Shown: positions 1 to 7,852 of the stretch, in pieces
Layout: each line of letters begins with the position of its first letter
Position numbering within the stretch: position 1 is the stretch's first letter
Assembly: GCF_000152805.1 (NCBI RefSeq)
Contig: NZ_CH902578.1
Coordinates: 1,208,992-1,272,991, forward strand
Reading direction: 5' to 3'
From: Maritimibacter alkaliphilus HTCC2654
Lineage (GTDB): Bacteria; Pseudomonadota; Alphaproteobacteria; Rhodobacterales; Rhodobacteraceae
Length of the DNA stretch: 64,000 bases
Position numbers and translations under genes: made by a program
The notes under the pieces: generated by a model
What the model was told of the DNA's origin: nothing
Seen by the model: the letters and a program-made list of their open reading frames with translations, nothing else
The model's database searches: none

Positions 1-2
1 AT

Positions 3-2438
3 ATCGTGGCCGCGGGCACGGGTGACGATACGGTCGACGGAGGAGCCGGCGCGGACCTGCTGACCAAGCTCGCGGGCAACCTGACGCTCGACGCGGGCGA
101 CGGCGACGACATCATCCATATCGCCACCAACAGGTATCTCGACCCGCAGAACTTCACCTCGGACGCGGTGATCGCCAATCGGGGCGGCATGGTCACGGGG
201 CGCGTCGAAGGCGGCGCAGACACCGATACGCTGCGCGTCGATCTGAGCGGCCTCTTCCGCGCGTCACCGGATTTCATCGCCCCCGGCGATGTTCGGTCCG
301 GCCTGCGCGACTATCTGTTCGCGGACGAGTTGGACAGCGGCGTTCGGGTCATTCCGGCACGCCTGAACGTGGTGTTCGACACCGAGACCGACGGCCGGAT
401 CGAGTATCTCGACACGGGCGGCGGCATCATCGGCACCCTCGAATTCGCGAGCATCGAGTCCTTCGTGTTCGAAGGCATGGGCGAGGATGGGGTGCATCGC
501 TTTCTGTCGCGCGGTGCGGTCGATTTCGACTTTTCGGCACTGGGCGCGGTGGATGTCGCCGAAACCGCAAGCACGGTACGCAACGTCACGAGTTACTTCG
601 ACCCCAACTTCGGCGTGTCCGGCGCGCGCGGCGAACTCGTCAGCACGCTGCGCGACGTCGATCTCGTCGTCTCGGACAGCGCAGGCGCGATCCCACTCGA
701 CATATCTCTGCAAGACCTCGTCGTTCGCGAGCATCGCATCGCCTCGTCACAGATCCACGGCGCGACCGAGACCGAAACCGACTTCGACCCGGTGGGCACG
801 AACCCCGCGCCGCGCCCTGCCCCGGACACGCTGACCCCGACCGTCACCGACCATGTCACGGCACCCGTGCTGGGGGCCGGGTCGGCAGCGGTCGGCGTGC
901 TGGCGAACACCGGCATCATTCTGAGCGTCGGCGACATTCCCGTAACCGACAGCGACAGCGCGCCCGAGGACGTGTTTCTGCGCGTGGCGAACCGGCCCGA
1001 GATCGGGTTCATCGCCCTCGGCACCACGCTTCTGGATCAGGGCAGCGTCTTCAGCCTTGCCGATCTCGCCGCCGGACGGGTCGCCTATGTCCACACCTCG
1101 GGCAGCGCCGCGACCACGGATCAGGTGCGGTTGGAGGTCTACGACCGGGACCGCCAGTTCGCCCGATCCGACTTCGGCGAGGCGGGGATTTTCCTACTCG
1201 ACGTGACGGTGGATCGTTCCCGCGCCGTGGGCGGCGTTTTGAGCAGCCCGGCGCCCGGGGTTTATGAGACCGGCGACACGCTCCTCGAAATCGTGCTGAC
1301 GACGGACGCGCCCTCCGTGGGTCCGCAATTCGTCGATCTCGCCTTCACCGGGGCCGCCGCCCCTGCGTTCGACGACCTGTTCGCCCGCATCCACATCGCC
1401 CACGGCGAGACGGAAGGACGGGTCTACCTGCCGCCGGAACAGGCCATGTCGGTGGCTCAGGGCGCGCTGACGGTTGCGGTCGCCCATACCTCGCTCGGGA
1501 TAGCGACGGGCGGTATCGCCGATCTGGTGCTCGACGTGGTGGCAGGGGACGGGCCGGCCAACCGGGTCGCGACCGCCAGCGAGGTCGAGAGCCTGACCCT
1601 CCTGCCGGGGCGCAACCTGATCGCGGGCACACTGGACACGCTGCTGGGCGACACGATCCCCGGCTTCGGCGCGGACGACGCCATCCTCATCACCGACCGC
1701 GCGTTCACCCGTGCGAACGTGTCGGTGGATATCGACGGCACCCTCATTATCGACGTCGATAGGGACGGGACACCCGAAGGGCGCATCACGCTCCCTCCGC
1801 TCGCGGATGGCGATTTTCTTGTCTCACGCGGCGCTGACGGCACCACGATCACCTTCGAGGCGCACCTTCCCGACCTGTCGGAAGGCGCGAGGGTGGACCC
1901 TGACGACATCAACGGCGTGACGGCCCCGGCGTTCTTTTCCGGGCACAATATCGGCGGCATGACGGTCACGTTCGAGGCGGGGGCGCTGTCCTCGGCCCGT
2001 AACAGCGTGGGCATCTACGAAATCGATCCGTCCGGCAATCTCGGCCATGTCGCAATTCTGGCCCGCGATGCCTGGACGGCCACCGGGCCGATTGCCCTGT
2101 CCGTCAGCACGCCCGAGAACGACATCGGGTTTTTCCTCGTCAAGGACGGCGCACGCCAGATCGAGGCCAGCGTGTTCGATGCCGACGCCTTCTCGTTCCA
2201 GCTAGATGGGTCGGGCGGCTTCCATCTTGCCAGTAACGGTGCCGCGCTCGACGGCCTTCGGGTGTTCTTCAGCCACGACCCGACGCTCAACCCGGATGGC
2301 GCGCACCATGTCGTCTCCGGCATTTCGTCGGATGGGCGGGGCGCGATCCGGATCGGCTTCGAAGATCAGCTGCGGCTGGGGTCGAGCGACGACGATTTTC
2401 AGGACGTCGTGCTCTACCTCGACATCGACCCGCTGTGA
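3..2438 (+). CDS. C-terminal part of a large RTX-type secreted/surface protein (5' end outside window)
   Basis: The frame is open at the left edge, so only the last 811 or so residues are visible. The first visible residues contain RTX-like nonapeptide pieces (GTGDDTVDGGAGADLL, then DAGDGDD), which in this family bind calcium after export. About residues 275-400 resemble a CSPG/cadherin-like repeat (FSLADLAAGRVAYVHTSG). About residue 585 has an EF-hand-like DVDRDGTPEG. The C-terminus (FFLVKDG, then SSDDDFQDVVLYLDID) resembles DUF4114. This layout is typical of type I secreted adhesins; the export route is inferred, not seen. The gene converges on the injection-system operon with only 28 bases between stop codons. 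The GTG at 6 is unlikely to be the true start. Confidence 0.75.
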   Translation: MVAAGTGDDTVDGGAGADLLTKLAGNLTLDAGDGDDIIHIATNRYLDPQNFTSDAVIANRGGMVTGRVEGGADTDTLRVDLSGLFRASPDFIAPGDVRSGLRDYLFADELDSGVRVIPARLNVVFDTETDGRIEYLDTGGGIIGTLEFASIESFVFEGMGEDGVHRFLSRGAVDFDFSALGAVDVAETASTVRNVTSYFDPNFGVSGARGELVSTLRDVDLVVSDSAGAIPLDISLQDLVVREHRIASSQIHGATETETDFDPVGTNPAPRPAPDTLTPTVTDHVTAPVLGAGSAAVGVLANTGIILSVGDIPVTDSDSAPEDVFLRVANRPEIGFIALGTTLLDQGSVFSLADLAAGRVAYVHTSGSAATTDQVRLEVYDRDRQFARSDFGEAGIFLLDVTVDRSRAVGGVLSSPAPGVYETGDTLLEIVLTTDAPSVGPQFVDLAFTGAAAPAFDDLFARIHIAHGETEGRVYLPPEQAMSVAQGALTVAVAHTSLGIATGGIADLVLDVVAGDGPANRVATASEVESLTLLPGRNLIAGTLDTLLGDTIPGFGADDAILITDRAFTRANVSVDIDGTLIIDVDRDGTPEGRITLPPLADGDFLVSRGADGTTITFEAHLPDLSEGARVDPDDINGVTAPAFFSGHNIGGMTVTFEAGALSSARNSVGIYEIDPSGNLGHVAILARDAWTATGPIALSVSTPENDIGFFLVKDGARQIEASVFDADAFSFQLDGSGGFHLASNGAALDGLRVFFSHDPTLNPDGAHHVVSGISSDGRGAIRIGFEDQLRLGSSDDDFQDVVLYLDIDPL

Positions 2439-2466
2439 GCCCCGGCATCGGGTATCAGCCCGGCCC

Positions 2467-3000
2467 TCAAGCCTCGTCGCAGGTGACCCGGTCCACGAGA
2501 AGTTCGGCCCCGCCAAACACCACATGGCCGAAGAAATTCTTCGGATAGATCACGCCGGTCAATGTCACGGTCAACACCGGATCGCCCGGCACCGAACTGT
2601 CAACAGCGACGGAGGCCAGCGCGCCGTCGAAATCGACGCCGTCGACCTGATGCATGTCGCTGACGGACAGAAACCGGCCGTTCACCGACAGGTTCGCGCT
2701 GCCCCCCGCATCCACGCAGCGAAACGCGAGCCGGCTCAAGGTCACGTGGCGTGGCGCGGTGTAGACGAAGGCGAACCGGTTCGCTTCGGCATACTGGCCC
2801 TGCATCGACGGGTGATGCCCTGCCGGATGCATCTCTGCCTGCCCGTTCGTCACCGTCGTCCCGTTGCTGTCCACGAACCCGGTTCCGAAAACGGCCCCCT
2901 TGCCGGTCTTGTCCCAGATGTTCGCGGGGCTGCTGGACAGCATGAAATTGGTCAGCACCGATCCCGGTGCCCAGTCTGTGAAATCGAAGTCGTATGTCAT
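2467..3000 (-). CDS. Small beta-rich protein at the distal end of the eCIS operon
   Basis: A 177-residue protein, last gene of the injection-system operon, with its ATG eight bases past the preceding stop. I recognise no family with certainty. It has no signal peptide or membrane segment. It is rich in Gly, Val, Thr and aromatic residues in alternating strands (FAFVYTAPRHVTLSRLAFR; LTVTLTGVIYPKNFFGHVVF), which suggests a jelly-roll or carbohydrate-binding-like sandwich. Its position directly after the DUF6519 protein makes a distal fibre, adhesin or fibre-chaperone role possible, but that is inference. A longer reading starting near 3240 would overlap the preceding gene out of frame and is rejected. 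Confidence 0.6.
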   Translation of the reverse strand: MTYDFDFTDWAPGSVLTNFMLSSSPANIWDKTGKGAVFGTGFVDSNGTTVTNGQAEMHPAGHHPSMQGQYAEANRFAFVYTAPRHVTLSRLAFRCVDAGGSANLSVNGRFLSVSDMHQVDGVDFDGALASVAVDSSVPGDPVLTVTLTGVIYPKNFFGHVVFGGAELLVDRVTCDEA

Positions 3001-3008
3001 TTTCGCCC

Positions 3009-5378
3009 CTACTCGGTCAGATAGAACCAGCTTTTGAAATCGCAGCTCGTCGCCGCATCGCCTGCCGCGATGTTCCCGTCCTCGTCGAGCCGGAAGCCGT
3101 GCCGCGCAGGGCTTCCGGTGAGTTCGGTCGACACCGACCCGTTCATATGCCGGGGCGCCGTCCCGGTCTTGTCGCTGGCATAGATGGTGGAGGCGTCGAG
3201 TTGCACGAGAACCCGGAACGAATTGGTTCCGGCGACCCATTCGAACCCGGCCTCTTTCATGACGCTTTCAAGGTTCGCCGCGTCCGCCTTGGGCGTCCAG
3301 ATCAGAACGTGGCGGTCGATCTTTTCATGCGTCTCCTCGTCCTCCTTTTTCAGAAAGGCGAGTTCCCCGACCATGACGACTTCGAGCATCGGGGGCGCGC
3401 CGGTGCCTTGGGCGGCGTCGTTCGCCATCACGAGTTTCACCCAGCACGCGTATTGCGCTTCCACGCAGTTGCGGTCGAGCCGCTCGTTGAAGGTGAACCG
3501 AAGGCCGTCGTCCATGAAATCCTTGATCGTGACGAACCCGTCGTTGGGCCAGTTCACCGCGATGACGCGGGGAAGGTCCGGCGCGGCGACCGCGCGCTGA
3601 CACAGGGCATCGATGGCCTCCTGCACCGTGCGCAGACCTTTTAGGTCCGGGCACACGGCATCGTCGTTACGGTAGAGCGTGCGTGCGGCGGTGTTCACAT
3701 CGGCGGTGAACATCACCGACTGGCCCGGCCCCGCGCCGCCGTCCAAGGTGGCGCGCAGACCGTGCGGTTTTTCCGCGGCCCCGATGTCGAGGCTCCAAGT
3801 CACCTCCACCCGCCCCTGTTTATCGGCATAGGTCACCGCCGGGTCCGAGGGCTTGATACCCTGACCTTCGATCTGCCCGGCCGAGAAATCGTCGACCGAC
3901 GACCACTCGATCCGGGCACCCGGCACTGGCTGCTCGCCGCGCATCACGGCAAGGCGCAGCTTGCCCGGTAAGGGCTGGAACCTGTCCTCGGTCTCGGGAA
4001 ACAGGCTTTGGCCGTCACCGCCTTGATAGGCCAGTATCCGGTCGGACAGGGTCGGAAGGATGATCCGGCAATCCTCGACCTTGAAGGTGGGGTGGCCACT
4101 TCCGAAGATCCCGATCGGCGCATACTTGCGCCACGGGCCGTGCGGCACCTCGAACGCGCCTTCGGGCCAGTCGATACTGCCGTCCGCCCGTGCGGTGAAG
4201 GTCCAGAAATCGCCGCGCCGGAACACCGCATCCTCGCCCCCACCAAGGGTCAGCGACAGGCCGAGGCCGATGTCCAGCGGCTTGGACCGCCCGTCATTGT
4301 CGATATCTTCGACAACGACCACGCCCGCACCGTCCGGCATACGGTCCCAGAGCCTGAGGAACCAGTCGCCGTTGCCCAGCGCCCCGGTCGCCGCGATGTC
4401 GGCAGGGGTGGCGGCCAGCGTCACCCGATCCTCGGTCGCGCGCGTCACCGCGAAGAGCCGCCCGGCCCCACCCTCGACCGCCTGCGCGGCGGTCGGGTCG
4501 ATGTCGTCCTGCGGCGTGACGATCTCGGCATAGGTGCCCGGCGCGAACCACGTCCTCGGGTCGCGGGCGGGCGGCGACACACGCAGTTCGGCCCCGGACA
4601 TCTCGTCGATCCGCACGAGGGTCGAGGCATTGCGCCGGGACACTTTCAGCTTCAGCCCCTTCAGACCGTAAACCCGCCCGTCATCCGGCGCATGTTCGGC
4701 CAAGGGTTCGCCGCCATGCACCTCCACCCGGTACATCAGGTTCTCAAGCCCGGAAAAACCGCCCTCCGGCAGGATCGTGCAGGGGTCCGCCACCGTCGCC
4801 GCAGCGGCCACATCGACGGAAAGCCGCCCGGTGGAATGGCTCGCCATGCCGCGCCAGACGTCGGTGTGCATCAGACTGGCGCATTGTGTCTTGTCGGGCA
4901 GCGGCAGGATCAGGATCTGCCAGTCCTGCATCGCGCGCCCGGCGGCCTCGGCATCGCCAAGCGCCTTGTCGGCATAGGCCGCGTCCTCGACCGGATCGAC
5001 GTAACGCTCCACCGTCTTGAGCACATAGGCGAAGGTATCGCCGGGGGCGGATTGCAGGTCGACAGGGTTCGGCTGCCCGCCAAGCGTGACGTCGTCGGGG
5101 TTCTCGATCCGCGTGCCGGCCAGATAGGCCGCGCCGCGCGAAAACTCTATGGACTGCCCCGACTTGCGCGGCTCGAACGCCCGCCCCGTCACCAAGAGCC
5201 GGTCATCGGGGCCCAGCGTCTCGGCCGTCTCCCGTTCGATCCTGTAGAGCGGCAACTCGGCGCTGTGCGACAGGTCGGTGTCCAGAAGCACCTGACCCTG
5301 ACGCGGGACGACCCGGCGCGGGGCGCGCTTGTCCTCGGGCCGGAACAGGTGACGCGAAGCATCGTTGCGAATGGTCAT
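3009..5378 (-). CDS. DUF6519-type eCIS baseplate/fibre-associated protein
   Basis: A 789-residue protein. The N-terminus (DASRHLFRPEDKRAPRRVV, then RQGQVLLDTDLSHSAEL) matches the DUF6519-like proteins that sit beside contractile injection baseplate genes. A second part from about residue 570 contains LRTVQEAIDALCQ, a short helix often seen before distal domains in such clusters, and then about 200 residues of mixed character. The ATG at 5378 was chosen over an in-frame TTG at 5393 because its first bases form a 4-base ATGA overlap with the upstream stop and GGAG lies about nine bases upstream. No membrane segment or signal peptide is seen. A role at the baseplate periphery or in target binding is inferred from position. 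Confidence 0.7.
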   Translation of the reverse strand: MTIRNDASRHLFRPEDKRAPRRVVPRQGQVLLDTDLSHSAELPLYRIERETAETLGPDDRLLVTGRAFEPRKSGQSIEFSRGAAYLAGTRIENPDDVTLGGQPNPVDLQSAPGDTFAYVLKTVERYVDPVEDAAYADKALGDAEAAGRAMQDWQILILPLPDKTQCASLMHTDVWRGMASHSTGRLSVDVAAAATVADPCTILPEGGFSGLENLMYRVEVHGGEPLAEHAPDDGRVYGLKGLKLKVSRRNASTLVRIDEMSGAELRVSPPARDPRTWFAPGTYAEIVTPQDDIDPTAAQAVEGGAGRLFAVTRATEDRVTLAATPADIAATGALGNGDWFLRLWDRMPDGAGVVVVEDIDNDGRSKPLDIGLGLSLTLGGGEDAVFRRGDFWTFTARADGSIDWPEGAFEVPHGPWRKYAPIGIFGSGHPTFKVEDCRIILPTLSDRILAYQGGDGQSLFPETEDRFQPLPGKLRLAVMRGEQPVPGARIEWSSVDDFSAGQIEGQGIKPSDPAVTYADKQGRVEVTWSLDIGAAEKPHGLRATLDGGAGPGQSVMFTADVNTAARTLYRNDDAVCPDLKGLRTVQEAIDALCQRAVAAPDLPRVIAVNWPNDGFVTIKDFMDDGLRFTFNERLDRNCVEAQYACWVKLVMANDAAQGTGAPPMLEVVMVGELAFLKKEDEETHEKIDRHVLIWTPKADAANLESVMKEAGFEWVAGTNSFRVLVQLDASTIYASDKTGTAPRHMNGSVSTELTGSPARHGFRLDEDGNIAAGDAATSCDFKSWFYLTE

Positions 5379-7852
5379 GGGCGATGTCTCCAATACATTG
5401 CGGAGCTGGAAAGGCTGTCGTCGAAAATCTCGGCTTCGGCGCCGAAGGGCAGGTAACTGTCAAGCGCGCGGGTCAGGTTCGCGCGCCGGATCGGGGTGCC
5501 GGTCGGCGCAAAGGCCCCCATTTCCGTGTCCGCTTCGCCCCCCGCACGGATACCGGGGTCGGTCAACGGATGCAGAACCCCCACCATCGGTTCGCAAAGA
5601 TCGGTGTCATAGAACACGGGCGCCAGCCCCAGCGCGATGGCCTCGGCCTGTGCTGCCGACACCGGCCCCTCGGATCGCGCCGCCTGTAACGCAAGGTCGG
5701 GCTGGCAAAGGAACCGTTTTGGAAGCGCCTGCGAGGTGGCGGAGTAGGAATACCGCATACAGCCGACCTGATGGCGGATCACCTTCAGGCTCCCCGCAAA
5801 GATCGTATTCGTCGCGTCCAGCGTGCCGACCTCGACATGGCCCAGAATCGTCGCGTCGCAGACCGTCACGTCGGCCTGAGGCGCTTTCAAATGTAGCGAC
5901 TTCTCCGGCGAGCCCCCGACGATGGAACGCCGCAGCGTGAGCCGGCTCCCACGCGCATCGCCGTATTTGCTGGAGCTCCAGACGCGGGCATGGTCTATGA
6001 GCGAGTCCTCGATGGTCACGGAAATCGGCTGGCCCGGCCGAACATTCAGCGCGGCGCGCGTCGGTTTTGCCCGGATGCTGCAATGACGCAGGGCGAGCGC
6101 ACTGACGGAATGCGGCGCGGTGGTGATGCCGCGTGTAAAGGCGATCCCGTCAAGCGTCAGTGTCCCGATTTCTTCCGCGTCGGAGCGGGTCGTGCCGGGC
6201 GCGCGGCTTGGCTCGACCTGAATGGCGGCGGCCAGCGTGAACATCCGCTCCCGCCGCACGAGATAGCCGTGGCGGTTCGCCTCCACCGGCACGCCGGGGC
6301 GCGCCACCTGCGGTCGCCATTGGGCGGCGACCAGCGTCAGTTCGGTGCCGGGGTGGGTCTTGATCGTCAGGTTCGCGGTGCGGGCATCGCGGTCGGATCG
6401 GGCCAGCACGATGACCCCGACGGTGCCGGGCCGGTCGCCATGTGCGCTCCAGTCGGCCAGCGCCTGTTGCAGGGTTTCGACCCGGCGCACGGCCTTGCCC
6501 GGCTCCGGTTCGCTCGCCCGAGATCCGTCGACGATGCGGATGAAATGGGTTCGCCCCGCGCCGTCCACCAGTTCGAACGGCACGTCCGGGGCGTTGCGTT
6601 CATGCGGTCCGGCCCCGATGGGCCGCCCGATCCCGGTGGCATAGGCGACACGCACCTCATCGGCCTCGACACCCACGGGCAGCACCAGCCGCCCCGTCAC
6701 CGGATCGAAGGCCGCGGAAATCGGCGCGGCACCCGTGGAGGCGACCGTTTCGCCGGGTCGCACCCATTCGTAGGCCCGCTCCGGGGCGGGACGCTTTGCG
6801 GGCGCTTCGTCGAAGTTGGCGATCAGCACCTCCCGCGCCGGGATCTGACGAAACGTAGCCTGCCCCTTCGCCCGGATGAACAGCGTGAAAGCCGGGTTCA
6901 GCGGGTCGAACCACTGGCCCGCGACAGGCCACCCGCCCTCCCCTTGCGCATAGGCCAGGCGCAAGGCGTCGGTCTCACGGTGAAGCGGCAGGCGGCGCAG
7001 CCGGTCGGGCATCCGTTCGGGCCGAACGCTGCCACCCGTCGCCTCATCCCCGTCGCTGCGGCGGTCGGGGTTGAACAGGCGGATCGGTTCGCCCGGCATC
7101 GGGGCGAGTTGAAAATACCCGGCCTTTTGCGTGGGAGGTTCACCCACCGGCCAAGGCTGCATCGGGGGGAGCGCGGCGACGTCTTCGGCGGGCAACGCAT
7201 CACGGTCGAGGCCGCGTGTGTCCGGGGCGGCGAAGACCGGGACGACCGGGCGGAGAAGGTGCAGCCCCACAGACGGCACGAAGCCGCGCCCCCCGGCGCG
7301 CGAGATCGACCGGAGGTCCGAAACGCGCGGCAGCGCATCCTGCGCCGTGCCGACCCGCGCCCGCGCCTCGCCGTCGACAAGCGAGGCAAGGCCGGGACGA
7401 TCGCCGCGCAGGTCCGCCAGATGCTGCAACCGGACCAGCCGCCGGAACACCTCGACCGCCTGAGCGCCTTCGCCCGTGATATCGGCGGCCAGCGCGGCCA
7501 GAACCCGCGCCGTGCCCTTGCCACGGCGATAGCGGATCGTATTCGCGATGAATGCCCGCGCATTCCAGCCGGCACCCTTTGGCAAGGGGTTCATCGGTTC
7601 CGCCGCGACCAGCGCGCCCAGTTCGGTCAAAGCGTCCTCCGGGGCCGTCTCGACGAACAGCGCGTCATGGAGGCGATCAAGCTCGCGGTCGATCTCGGCG
7701 CTGCCTTGCGCGAGGACAGCGATGAACGCCTCGAGCGCCCGGCCCTGCGCCGCGTCTTCGGCCCGGATGTCGGCCGGAAGCAGGGCGTAAAGCCGCGCAG
7801 CCACATCGTCGCGCCGCTCCTGCGTGATCTCGGGGGACCGGGTGGAGGTCAT
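5375..7852 (-). CDS. gpI-like baseplate protein with a long C-terminal beta-helix extension
   Basis: An 825-residue protein. Residues of about 20-160 look like phage P2 gpI and the eCIS gpI-type wedge proteins: LYALLPADIRAEDA, a helix ending FVETAPEDAL, and FIANTIRYRRGKGTARVL, where the YRRGKGT stretch is characteristic. Phage gpI is about 180 residues, so some 650 residues are additional. They include repeating short strands and turns between about 580 and 720 (LTLDGIAFTRG, LALRHCSIRAK, SVTIEDSLIDHA, LTLRRSIVGG) that read as a right-handed parallel beta-helix. The ATG overlaps the gpJ-like stop by four bases, and its own stop overlaps the DUF6519 start. Likely wedge component; the beta-helix role is unknown. 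Confidence 0.8.
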   Translation of the reverse strand: MTSTRSPEITQERRDDVAARLYALLPADIRAEDAAQGRALEAFIAVLAQGSAEIDRELDRLHDALFVETAPEDALTELGALVAAEPMNPLPKGAGWNARAFIANTIRYRRGKGTARVLAALAADITGEGAQAVEVFRRLVRLQHLADLRGDRPGLASLVDGEARARVGTAQDALPRVSDLRSISRAGGRGFVPSVGLHLLRPVVPVFAAPDTRGLDRDALPAEDVAALPPMQPWPVGEPPTQKAGYFQLAPMPGEPIRLFNPDRRSDGDEATGGSVRPERMPDRLRRLPLHRETDALRLAYAQGEGGWPVAGQWFDPLNPAFTLFIRAKGQATFRQIPAREVLIANFDEAPAKRPAPERAYEWVRPGETVASTGAAPISAAFDPVTGRLVLPVGVEADEVRVAYATGIGRPIGAGPHERNAPDVPFELVDGAGRTHFIRIVDGSRASEPEPGKAVRRVETLQQALADWSAHGDRPGTVGVIVLARSDRDARTANLTIKTHPGTELTLVAAQWRPQVARPGVPVEANRHGYLVRRERMFTLAAAIQVEPSRAPGTTRSDAEEIGTLTLDGIAFTRGITTAPHSVSALALRHCSIRAKPTRAALNVRPGQPISVTIEDSLIDHARVWSSSKYGDARGSRLTLRRSIVGGSPEKSLHLKAPQADVTVCDATILGHVEVGTLDATNTIFAGSLKVIRHQVGCMRYSYSATSQALPKRFLCQPDLALQAARSEGPVSAAQAEAIALGLAPVFYDTDLCEPMVGVLHPLTDPGIRAGGEADTEMGAFAPTGTPIRRANLTRALDSYLPFGAEAEIFDDSLSSSAMYWRHRP

